The notes under the pieces are model-generated. The model had not been told where the DNA came from and ran no database searches. It worked only from the letters and a program-made list of their open reading frames with translations. The translations under genes were made by a program, and so were the position numbers. A stretch of DNA of 43,556 bases from Bacillota bacterium (GTDB lineage Bacteria > Bacillota > Dethiobacteria > DTU022), in the NCBI GenBank assembly GCA_018400435.1, contig JAGYMW010000008.1, positions 1-43,556 on the forward strand. The letters run 5' to 3'. Of this stretch, positions 1-8,980 are shown piece by piece; the stretch's first letter is position 1, and each line of letters begins with the position of its first letter.

Positions 1-2
1 CC

Positions 3-65
3 TGTGATGTTCAGCCACTGTGGTGCCTACTATTTATAGTTCTGGTCAATATCTTTATAGCATAA
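3..65 (+). CDS. Possible C-terminal tail of a membrane protein truncated by the window edge
   Basis: Frame 3 reads CDVQPLWCLLFIVLVNIFIA* (TAA at 63-65). It is a hydrophobic tail, but too short to assign. Confidence 0.2.
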   Translation, partial: CDVQPLWCLLFIVLVNIFIA

Positions 66-309
66 GGGCTACCGGGATATGGTGTTGTTAAAGAACGAAA
101 TAAGACGTTTGACCATAGTTAAAAATGATCTGCACACAGAAAGGGGTGATAGCAGGTCAAATACAGCGCAATCCTACACCACGGAAATTCCACGGCGATA
201 GGGACAAATTCTTATCCAATAAGAAGCATGGTAATAATAAATAAGGAGGATAAATTTTAAAGCGTGTATAATTTATAGTACAATGTAAAACCTCAAAAGG
301 AAAAAGCAA

Positions 310-609
310 ATGCATTTTGAACTGTCCATTACTATAAACTGCCCACAGGAAGAGGCTTTAATATTCCTCAGAGATAAAGATTTGTATAAGTAAAAAGAAG
401 GATCTCCAGTCCTGATTCTGGAAAATCTGACTGAAGCATCTTGTGATGTGGGCGCAAGGTATCGAGAAGTAGTGCAGATGCTCCCATTTTCCAAAGGTGA
501 AATTTTATCAGTAATAACCAGATATGAGCCTCCTGAATATCTCGAAGAAGATTTCTTCAAGATAGGGATGAAAAGGCATCTTGAGCATTATGCATTGATC
601 AAAACGTAA
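310..609 (+). pseudogene. Degenerate SRPBCC/polyketide-cyclase-like ORF with internal TAA
   Basis: ATG at 310 gives MHFELSITINCPQEEALIFLRDKDLYK, then TAA (391-393), then the same frame stays open: KEGSPVLILENLTEASCDVGARYREVVQMLPFSKGEILSVITRYEPPEYLEEDFFKIGMKRHLEHYALIKT to TAA at 607-609. The N-terminal pattern resembles SRPBCC proteins. Confidence 0.45.
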
Positions 610-624
610 AGGGGTTGTCATTCA

Positions 625-2019
625 GTGAAAAAACACTTTACCAGGATGGGAGACGGATCGGGCATCTACATGAACGAGGAGGAGATCCGCAACGACCTGG
701 CAGCAGGAACAGCCGATGCCGCCGACCGGGGTAAAATTCCTCCCATCTCTGCGGAGGAACTGGATTATCTCTATGAAATTGTGGTAACACCTGTCAATAT
801 CGTCAGTGTCGCCCGGGGCAAGGAAATTGTTACCTCTTCCGATTCAGGGGCTTTCAAAATCAATTATCAGGCCGATATCTCTCTTGACCGGGCTACCTCG
901 ATCCAGGTGCATGAAAAGGTCCTTGCGGCTGATTCGTTGGACCTGGGGAATATTGACTACAGCTACAAGTCGGTGAAAGCTATCATGCACGATGAGGCCA
1001 AAGTTATGGAAAATGTCCAGCTGAATACGATCATGCCGGTGCTCTACGGAGCCATGCCAAACCTGGGCCTTTATACAAAGCCGGACGGCCCAGTTGATAA
1101 CTGGTCCGAACTGCTCCCCAGGGTAAAGATTGCTGAAGCGAGGCGGGCACAGGAGGAAGCGGTCGATCTGGCGGTCAAAGACATGGTTTACATAGCTGAC
1201 GGAATGTATGAGGCCGGAGCGGACGGAATGAATTTTGATACCTGCGGCGCTTCGGGAGATGCTGATTTTCTGGCGGCTCTTGAAGCGGCCAGAATTATCA
1301 GGGGGAAATATCCGGGCTTCGGCATGGAAATGGGAATGGCCGGAGAATTTATTCTTGGTATGCACGGGAAGCTGGAGTACGAAGGTGCCAGGTTGGCCGG
1401 TTTATATCCCCATAAACAGGTCAAGCTGGCTGAGAAGGCGGGGGCAACAATATTCGGGCCGGTTGTCAATACCAGCAGCAATCGCTCGTTTCCCTGGAAC
1501 CTGGCCCGTGCTGTTACGTTTATTAAAGCATGCTGCGAAGCAGCTGATATAGCGGTCCATGCCAATGTGGGTATGGGTGTGGGAGCTACTCCCATGACCC
1601 TTGTTCCGCCAGCTGATGCAGTTTCCAGGGCTTCGAAGGCCCTGATTGAAATCGGCAAAGCCGACGGTTTATAGGTGGGTTCCGGTGATCCTTTTGGCAA
1701 TGAAGCGACGCAGGAAGTAGCTTTTGGGATGGGCGGTATTCGCACGGCCGGAGATCTGGTCATGAGAATGCAGCTGTCCGGAGGCCTGAAAATAGAGGCA
1801 GCCAAAAAATACGTCGCTGAAAAATTGGGTGTCACAACTGTGGAGCTGAGTGATTGCTCAGTTATACGTGAAATAAGGAAGAACTTGGGGCTGGGTTATC
1901 CCATGCCTGATCCGGGGGCAACCAAAGGTATTGGGGCCAAGATTCGGATAGCCGAACTCCTGGGCCAAAAAATAAACTCAGTAGAACAGTTCAAGAAGAA
2001 AACGGGACTACATTATTAA
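625..2019 (+). CDS. mtbB: Dimethylamine:corrinoid methyltransferase MtbB with in-frame amber (pyrrolysine) codon at 1672-1674
   Basis: ORFs 625-1674 and 1675-2019 are contiguous and in the same frame, separated only by TAG. The joined protein (464 aa, Pyl at residue 350) has MtbB motifs: RMGDGSGIYM, AGTADAADRGKIP, NFDTCGASGD, MGMAGEFILGMHG, FGPVVNTSSNRSFPWNLARAVTF, and ADGL-O-VGSGDPFG at the known Pyl site. Confidence 0.95.
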
Positions 2020-2040
2020 TCTATGAAAGAAGGTAAATAG

Positions 2041-3525
2041 ATGAAAAGGAACCCCATAGCTGGAAGAAGCTCTTTTATGGGCTGCGGTCTGAATTTGTTC
2101 AACGATTCAGATCTGGAGATGATTCATGATGCTACACTGGAAGTGCTGGAATACGCCGGCCTCTATGTCCAGAGCGATGAGGCCATGGACATTTTCGATG
2201 GGGGAGGCTGTATAGTAGACAGGCAAGGGAAAAATGTAAAAATACCCGCCCATATCGTCGAAGATTCCATTACTTCATCCCCAAAGAAAATATTCCTTGC
2301 CGGACGGGATCCAAAGCATGATCTGGTCCTCGAAAACGGAAGGGTCAACTTTTGTCCTTTCGGGGAAGGCGTGATGGTTATCGATCCCTACAGCGGTGAA
2401 TACCGCAAATCAACCAAAGCCGACAAGGGAAACGTGGCCAGGCTGGTTGACGCCCTGGATCAGTATGACATGCTGGAGAATACTGTGGCACCGCGCGATG
2501 TTCATCCGGAGATGGAAAGCCTGCACAACTATGAAATAACCGTTTCCAACACCACGAAACACGTCCCTCAGCCCTGTCACGACAAGCGCTCTGCCCAGCT
2601 GCTCATCGAAATGGCGGCGGTTGTGGCCGGAGGAAAGGAAAAACTTAAAGATAGGCCTATCGTTTCCGGGTGTACCTGTCCCCAGAGCCCGTTGACCATT
2701 TCCGCAGGCTGCGGCGAGCCGATCATCGAATATGCGCGGGCTAACCTGCCCCAGAATATTCTTTCCATGGCGATGGCCGGGGCTACATCACCGGTCACCC
2801 TGGCGGGGACGTTGGTAACCCACAATGCAGAGGTGCTCGGGGGTATTGTCCTGGCCCAGCTGACCAGGAAGGGGGCACCGGTGATGTACGGCAGTTCAAC
2901 CACAATGATCGATATGAGACAGGCGACGGCAACGGTCGGTTGCCCCGAGCTCGGTTTAATAAGTGCTGCTGTGGCCATCCTGGCCCGTTACTATCTGCTA
3001 CCCAGTTATGTTGCCGGTACTTAGGGTGACAGCAAGGTTTCAGATGCTCAGTCTGGCCATGAAAAAACCCTGACTTCCCTGCTGCCGGCATTGGCAGGTG
3101 CCAATATGATCTACGGCGGGGGGATGCTGGAGATGGGTTTGACCATGAGCTTCGGACAACTGGTGATGGATAATGAGATCATTGCTATGACCAGGAAAGT
3201 TCTTGAGGGTATCCCGGTTAACGACGAGTCTCTGGCTGTTGATGTAATTAAAAAAGTGGGTGCCCGGGGGCACTTTTTGGCCGAAGAGCACACCTACAGG
3301 CACATGCGAGAGCTTTCCGAAAGCCGGTTAATCGATCGCCGGATGAGGCAGTTTTGGAATGACAGCGGAGCCAAAGACCTTACCCGGGCCTGTGATGAAA
3401 AGGCGAGAGAAATATTGGAGCATCATCGCCCGGAACCGCTGCCCGACCTGGTTCATAAAAGGCTTCTATCAATTATCAGTGAAAGGGAAGAAGAACTGTT
3501 TATTAAATCCCCGGTTAATGAATAA
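2041..3525 (+). CDS. mttB: Trimethylamine:corrinoid methyltransferase MttB with in-frame amber (pyrrolysine) codon at 3022-3024
   Basis: ORF 2041-3024 ends in TAG and the same frame is open to TAA at 3525. The joined protein (494 aa, Pyl at residue 328) contains the MttB signature YVAGT-O-GDSKVSDAQSGHEK. Confidence 0.95.
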
Positions 3526-3554
3526 AATTTACCATACCAGAAGGAGGTTTTACT

Positions 3555-4226
3555 ATGCCTGTACTAACTTTCCTTGGCCATGCAGCTTTCCGGTTAAGGG
3601 ATAAAGGAAAGGAAACCCTGCTTTTTGATCCCTATATTACCGGCAATCCTCAGGCTCCCATGAAGCTTGAAGAAATTGGGGCTGATTACATTTTAGTTTC
3701 CCATGCTCATTTTGACCATCTGGGTGATACATATGAAATTGCCAAAAGGGAAGAAGCGACGATCATATCAACGGCTGAAATTGCCGGTCAGGCGGGCGAA
3801 AATGGCCTAGCTGCCCACGGGCAGCATCTGGGAGGAAGACATCAGTTCCAATTTGGTTCGGTTAAGCTGACCCTTGCTTTTCACGGCTCGGGAATACCCG
3901 GCGGTCATGCCTGCGGTTTTGTCGTCGACTATTATGGGAAGAAGATATATTTTGCCGGTGACACGGCGCTTTTTAGCGATATGAAGTTAATCGGTGAACT
4001 TGATTCTCTCGACCTGGCCCTCCTGCCCATCGGGGACAATTTCACCATGGGCATTGACGATGCCGTGATGGCCGCTTCTTTTCTGCAGGCCAGAGAGGTT
4101 ATCCCCTTCCACTACAATACCTGGCCCCTCATCGAGGCAGATCCTGAAGAATTCAAGAAGAAGGTGGAAGATAAAACCGGCAGTAAATGTATTGTTCTTT
4201 CACCGGGAGAACAGCATATATTCTAA
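3555..4226 (+). CDS. Metallo-beta-lactamase-fold metal-dependent hydrolase (UPF0173/YtkL-like)
   Basis: SHAHFDHLGD metal-binding motif, YFAGDTALFSDM, and IPFHYNTWPLIEADPEEFK near the C-terminus. Good RBS (aggaggt) upstream. Confidence 0.85.
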   Translation: MPVLTFLGHAAFRLRDKGKETLLFDPYITGNPQAPMKLEEIGADYILVSHAHFDHLGDTYEIAKREEATIISTAEIAGQAGENGLAAHGQHLGGRHQFQFGSVKLTLAFHGSGIPGGHACGFVVDYYGKKIYFAGDTALFSDMKLIGELDSLDLALLPIGDNFTMGIDDAVMAASFLQAREVIPFHYNTWPLIEADPEEFKKKVEDKTGSKCIVLSPGEQHIF

Positions 4227-4273
4227 CTTTATTGATTTTATTGTGAATGGTTCCGTTTTTAAAATGCAAATGA

Positions 4274-4323
4274 AAGCCCCTATCGCAGCCAATCAGTAGC
4301 TGTGTATAGGGGCTTATCAATAA
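4274..4323. terminator. Bidirectional intrinsic terminator between convergent genes
   Basis: AAGCCCCTAT (4274-4283) pairs with ATAGGGGCTT (4306-4315), located between convergent stop codons. Confidence 0.65.
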
Positions 4324-4381
4324 TCTGGATCATTTTTTTGATCATCGATTTTAGCCATTGATCTTCCATAAGCTTAAAAAA

Positions 4382-5260
4382 TCAAACCCTTAAAATAGGC
4401 CTTGTCAGGCAGGTCGGACCGCCTCCTCCTTTGATTGAAACATCTTCACCGGGGTATTCGTAGACGGTAGCGCCTTTTTTTTCAAGAGCTGTTTTTGTGC
4501 GTGTATTTCCAGCAATCATAACGCAAACCCTTGGTGCTATAGCCAGGACATTGCAGCCGAAGGTGTCATATTCTTCATCCGGCACTTCCACCATCTCGAT
4601 GCCCTTTTGCAGAAGCAGATCACGGAAAGGTACTGTCATCAGTTTTGAATAAACTACTGCCAGGTTGCGATCAACAGGGCTTATCAAAGACATTAAATGC
4701 AGGCATTCCTCCGGTCCGTTCCAGTGTGGCAGCGGCACTTCGATGATTTCATCGACTAAACCGGCGGTTAAGTTCTTCAGCTGAGCCACACCTTCACCGT
4801 TTGTGCGGTGACTGAGACCTACAGCTACGGTATTGTCGTCGAACCAGACCACGTCTCCTCCTTCAATTGTGCCCGGCTCCTCGATGGTTCCGAGAATGGG
4901 TATACCCAAATTTTTAAAGAGGGTGCTGATCGTCTGAGGCTCAGTTTTTCTTTCCCTTTTTCCCATGTTGCATAGAATAGCACCTTTTTTAGTAATCAGG
5001 ACGGGATCGTGTGTGTAAATTGAATCCAGCCCGGTTATTTCGTCTTCAGGCAGATAGTGAACCTTGGGCACGTTATTTTCGATAATCGCTGCAAACTGGT
5101 TATACTCAATCAGTGCTTTTTCAAAGTCAGGTTTTTCGGGGTAATGGAGTTGCTGCCATTGTCGGTTAACATTCTCCTGGCCCAGCCAAGCTCGGGCGGG
5201 GCTCTTCATCAGGATTGATTCGATCCTGCCTGTTTCTGATTGTCCATTGTAGCCGATCAT
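4382..5260 (-). CDS. Amidinotransferase/dimethylargininase-like (COG1834-type) hydrolase
   Basis: Motifs THDPVLIT, EGGDVVW, a His-containing region (WNGPEECLHLMS), and GGGGPTCLTRPI with a C-terminal Cys. The likely start is the ATG at 5260 (MIGYNGQ) with RBS GGGGAGG; the ORF track extends further upstream to 5368. Confidence 0.8.
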   Translation of the reverse strand: MIGYNGQSETGRIESILMKSPARAWLGQENVNRQWQQLHYPEKPDFEKALIEYNQFAAIIENNVPKVHYLPEDEITGLDSIYTHDPVLITKKGAILCNMGKRERKTEPQTISTLFKNLGIPILGTIEEPGTIEGGDVVWFDDNTVAVGLSHRTNGEGVAQLKNLTAGLVDEIIEVPLPHWNGPEECLHLMSLISPVDRNLAVVYSKLMTVPFRDLLLQKGIEMVEVPDEEYDTFGCNVLAIAPRVCVMIAGNTRTKTALEKKGATVYEYPGEDVSIKGGGGPTCLTRPILRV

Positions 5261-5662
5261 AATATCCTCCCCACACAGGTTGATAAATTTTATCATCTTT
5301 ATTCTAACATATATCTTTTGTTTGCAGATCCCTGTTATTCGTGGCCCAATGGGGTTTGCTCCTGCCATTCAATTGTAGTATCATAATAGCTGAATTTAAG
5401 AATCGTTCCTGAATTGAGAATAAACAAAAGGATCAACATCATAAAGGGGAGCAACCCTGCCTGTACCGGTTGAAATATGACCTTGCTCAACACCGAAGGT
5501 TGAAAGAAGATCTCAATAAAAAGTTTTTGCCTTGAACAAATCGCCGCGTAGGCCCCTTATTTTGCTCTGGCATGAAAGATTGTTCAGGGTTTAGTATTTT
5601 TAAAGATGTTAAAAAAGCTGAAGTCGTCTGTCTTAAGGCAAAAAGAACTGGAGGAAAAGATC

Positions 5663-6421
5663 ATGATTACAAAAAGAATTGCTGTAGCTGGTAAGGGAGG
5701 CACCGGGAAGACAACCCTTTCCGCGCTTTTAATTCGTTACCTGATGGAAGAAAGACCGGGGAAAAGTATCCTTGCCGTCGATGCTGATGCCAATGCCAAT
5801 CTCAATGAGGCCCTGGGCCTGGAAGTGAATGAAACCATCAGTGCTATTCTTGAAGATACAAAAAATCCAAAAGCCGTTCCCACGGGAATGACCAAATCTG
5901 TTTTTGTCGAGTATCGCCTCAGCCAGGCGATGGTCGAGGAAGATGCTTTTGATTTGCTGGTCATGGGTAATCCTGAAGGGCCGGGTTGTTACTGTTACCC
6001 CAATGATCTGTTGAAGAGATATCTCGAGCAGGTTAGTAAAAATTACGATTACCTGGTTACCGATAACGAAGCTGGTCTTGAGCACCTCAGCAGGCGCCTT
6101 TTACCCATGGTTGACTGGCTGATTGTAACCAGTGACGCTACAGCACGGGGGATACGTTCCGCCGGCCGGGTGAAAGAAATAGTGCAGAAAGTAAATATTG
6201 GCGTTGCCAGAATGGGCCTGGTTATCGGGAGAAGCCGTAGTAATGAAGGCGAAGTTTTGAAAGAAGAAATTGAAAAAAGCGGGCTTACCCTGCTGGGCTT
6301 CATGCCAGATGATCCTCTGATTTCGGATTATGACTTGAAAGGAAAAGCGCTTATCGATCTGCCGGCAGATTCACCGGCGGTAAAGGCTTCCCGCGAGCTT
6401 TTTGAAATTCTTTCCCTTTAA
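5663..6421 (+). CDS. cooC: CooC/AcsF-type carbon monoxide dehydrogenase maturation (Ni-insertion) ATPase
   Basis: P-loop VAGKGGTGKTT, VDADANANLNEALG, GNPEGPGCYCYPNDLL, TDNEAGLEHLSRR. Start chosen at the ATG at 5663 with RBS ggaggaa. Confidence 0.85.
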   Translation: MITKRIAVAGKGGTGKTTLSALLIRYLMEERPGKSILAVDADANANLNEALGLEVNETISAILEDTKNPKAVPTGMTKSVFVEYRLSQAMVEEDAFDLLVMGNPEGPGCYCYPNDLLKRYLEQVSKNYDYLVTDNEAGLEHLSRRLLPMVDWLIVTSDATARGIRSAGRVKEIVQKVNIGVARMGLVIGRSRSNEGEVLKEEIEKSGLTLLGFMPDDPLISDYDLKGKALIDLPADSPAVKASRELFEILSL

Positions 6422-6539
6422 AGCGGAGAAAAGAGAAGATCAACCGTGAAATTGGGAGCTGGAGCAACCATTTTTTGGCGGTAACTTTATTTGTCTGGAG
6501 AAAAGACAACATAGATATTGTCAGTGGGAGGTAAGCAGG

Positions 6540-7184
6540 ATGGCCTTCAGTAATCGTCGGCAGGCCGGTGAAAAGCTGGCTTTTAGGCTTGATTCCTACC
6601 GGGGGCATGATCCGCTTATTCTGGCTGTTCCCCGGGGAGGAGTGGCCGTTGCCGAACCGATTTGGCAAAACCTTGGTGGAGAAATTGATTTAATCATAAC
6701 TCGTAAAATAGGGGCTCCTTCCCAGCCGGAACTGGCTATTGGGGCGGTGAGCGGGGACGGCTTCGTTATGGCTAACAAAGAGCTTGTCGCAAGAATGAAT
6801 ATCCCGGGAGGTTACATTGAAAATAAAGCAGCGGAAGAGCAGGCAGAAATTAAAAGACGCCTTCGGCTTTACCGGGGAAACCGTCCTCTTCCACTGGTGG
6901 ATAACCGGCTGGTGATTCTGGTTGATGATGGAGTGGCTACCGGTTATACTCTGCTGGCTGCGCTGCGCAGTTTGCGGCAGCAACATCCGCTGAAGCTGGT
7001 CCTGGCTGTCCCCGTGGGGCCGCCTGATACCCTCACAAGGTTGGCAGAAGAAGTTGACGAACTGGTTTATCTCGAAGCGCCGCCCAGCTTTGCTGCCGTT
7101 GGCCAGTTTTATACCCGTTTTGATCAGGTTGGTGATACTGAAGTAATGGCAGTATTACAGAAAGCCTGGACAGATCAAGAGTAA
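6540..7184 (+). CDS. Phosphoribosyltransferase family protein (COG1926-like)
   Basis: AVPRGGVAVAEPI, DLIITRKIGAPSQPELAIGAV, and the PRPP-binding motif VILVDDGVATGYTLLAAL. Confidence 0.85.
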   Translation: MAFSNRRQAGEKLAFRLDSYRGHDPLILAVPRGGVAVAEPIWQNLGGEIDLIITRKIGAPSQPELAIGAVSGDGFVMANKELVARMNIPGGYIENKAAEEQAEIKRRLRLYRGNRPLPLVDNRLVILVDDGVATGYTLLAALRSLRQQHPLKLVLAVPVGPPDTLTRLAEEVDELVYLEAPPSFAAVGQFYTRFDQVGDTEVMAVLQKAWTDQE

Positions 7185-7308
7185 AACGATTATTTTTTTA
7201 CCGATAAACGATTTTATTTATTACGGAATGGGTAATAATTATTTATTGAATTGCGAATTGACTTGGCCGGAATGCTGGTGTATCATTGTTATAATTTAAT
7301 AATCTTTT

Positions 7309-7416
7309 CTCTTATCCAGAGCGGAGGAGGGGCAGCCCCGATGAATCCCGGCAACCGGATCTAATGATCACGGTGCCAATTGCTGCGGGGTGGACTTTTT
7401 CCCCGGGAGATGAGAG
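7309..7416 (+). promoter_or_regulatory. SAM-I (S-box) riboswitch aptamer
   Basis: CTCTTATC...GAGC...GGAGGAGGGGCAGCCCCGATGAATCCCGGCAACC...ACGGTGCCAATTGC...GATGAGAG. P1 is CTCTTATC (7309-7316) paired with GATGAGAG (7409-7416). It lies upstream of metK. Confidence 0.95.
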
Positions 7417-7427
7417 GTGCCAGAAGG

Positions 7428-7451
7428 GCCTCTTGAGAAAAGAGGCTTTTT
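7428..7451 (+). terminator. Riboswitch expression-platform terminator
   Basis: GCCTCTT (7428-7434) / AAGAGGC (7440-7446) followed by TTTTT. Confidence 0.9.
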
Positions 7452-7521
7452 GTATTTACATTTTTGTCAGCAGGACAGGGTGGCAAAAAATTTAAATTTA
7501 GCCTGCAAGGAGGAATAGTAA

Positions 7522-8724
7522 ATGCACCAAAAAAATTATCTTTTTACTTCGGAATCCGTTACTGAAGGGCACCCCGACAAAATGGCCGACCAGATTTCAG
7601 ACGCTATTCTTGACGACATAATCAAGTGCGATCCCCATGCCCGGGTTGCTGCTGAAACTCTGGTTACAACAGGTCTGGTACTGGTAAGCGGTGAAATTAC
7701 CACCGAATGCTATGTGGACATTCCCAAATTGGTTAGAGAAAAGGTAAAAGAAATTGGTTATACAAGGGCCAAGTATGGTTTTGACGGGGATACATGTGCT
7801 GTTCTAACCGCAATTGATGAACAATCTCCGGACATTGCCCTGGGAGTGAATAAGGCCTTCGAGGTGAGAGACAGGGAACTGTCAAACCATTACGACCTGA
7901 CCGGCGCGGGAGATCAAGGGCTTATGTTTGGTTTTGCCTGTGACGAAACTCCTGAACTGATGCCCCTGCCCATTTCACTGGCTCACAAACTGGCGCAGAG
8001 GGTGGCTTATGTGCGGAAAAGTGGTATTTTGAAATATCTGCGCCCGGATGGCAAATCCCAGGTCAGTGTTGCCTATCACAATGGGCGCCCTTCACACCTG
8101 GAGACGATTGTTATATCCACTCAGCACAGTGACACGGTAGCCATAGCGCAGATCGAGAAAGACATTATTGAATATGTGATCAGGGAAATTGTTCCACCTG
8201 AGCTGATTGTTCCGGAAACACGGTTTTTAATAAATCCGACCGGACGTTTTGTGGTCGGCGGTCCACAGGGTGATACCGGTTTAACCGGAAGAAAAATCAT
8301 TGTGGATACGTACGGCGGATATGCAGCTCACGGCGGTGGTTGTTTTTCCGGCAAGGACCCGACCAAGGTTGATCGTTCCGCTTCATATGCAGCGCGTTAC
8401 GCTGCCAAAAATGTAGTAGCCGCCGGCCTGGCTGCGAAATGCCAGCTTCAGGTTGCCTATGCCATCGGAGTGGCCAGGCCTGTTTCTCTAATGGTTGAAA
8501 CTTTTGGCACGGAAATAGTGCCGGTTGAGCTGATAGAAGAGCTCATCCGCAGGCATTTTGATTTAAGGCCAGCCGCTATTATTGAAAATCTTGACCTGAG
8601 ACGGCCTATTTATCAGCAGGTGGCGGCCTACGGCCACTTCGGTCGTCCCGAGCTCGATTTGCCCTGGGAACGGCTTGACAAAGTAGACTTGCTTAAAGAG
8701 GCTGCAGGCAGCCGTAAGATTTAA
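7522..8724 (+). CDS. metK: S-adenosylmethionine synthetase
   Basis: [55 protein letters not shown]-like region. Confidence 0.98.
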   Translation: MHQKNYLFTSESVTEGHPDKMADQISDAILDDIIKCDPHARVAAETLVTTGLVLVSGEITTECYVDIPKLVREKVKEIGYTRAKYGFDGDTCAVLTAIDEQSPDIALGVNKAFEVRDRELSNHYDLTGAGDQGLMFGFACDETPELMPLPISLAHKLAQRVAYVRKSGILKYLRPDGKSQVSVAYHNGRPSHLETIVISTQHSDTVAIAQIEKDIIEYVIREIVPPELIVPETRFLINPTGRFVVGGPQGDTGLTGRKIIVDTYGGYAAHGGGCFSGKDPTKVDRSASYAARYAAKNVVAAGLAAKCQLQVAYAIGVARPVSLMVETFGTEIVPVELIEELIRRHFDLRPAAIIENLDLRRPIYQQVAAYGHFGRPELDLPWERLDKVDLLKEAAGSRKI

Positions 8725-8913
8725 AAAATTATTGATCTGGAAAAGGTTGTCGGGATCACCGGAACTTGTCGAGCGGTTTTGCCGGACGGTCTGCTTACGG
8801 GGCTGATCATACAGGGAACCTTACCAGTATACATTTGTTTTATAATTTATTATTGTCCTTGTTTTTGGGAAGCAGGCTCTCCGTTATGGTAAAATGTTGG
8901 TGCATGCGTACGA

Positions 8914-8935
8914 TTGAGAAAAGAGTTTTTCTCAA
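8914..8935. repeat. Perfect 9-bp inverted repeat
   Basis: TTGAGAAAA-gagt-TTTTCTCAA in the intergenic region upstream of recD2. Confidence 0.7.
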
Positions 8936-8980
8936 CAGGTAAATTAAAATATGTTGAAGTGCCAGCATCTTTGATCAGCT

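Noticed and set aside
273-560. 95-aa minus-strand ORF at the left end
   Set aside because: Antisense to the SRPBCC-like pseudogene frame; no family resemblance or RBS.
310-609. Third recoded (Pyl) gene upstream of mtbB
   Set aside because: The interrupting codon is TAA, not TAG, and the ORF is truncated relative to SRPBCC proteins; decay is simpler.
844-1835. Long antisense ORFs over mtbB (844-1365 and 1188-1835, minus)
   Set aside because: Low-complexity translations with no recognisable domain, opposite a strongly supported coding gene.
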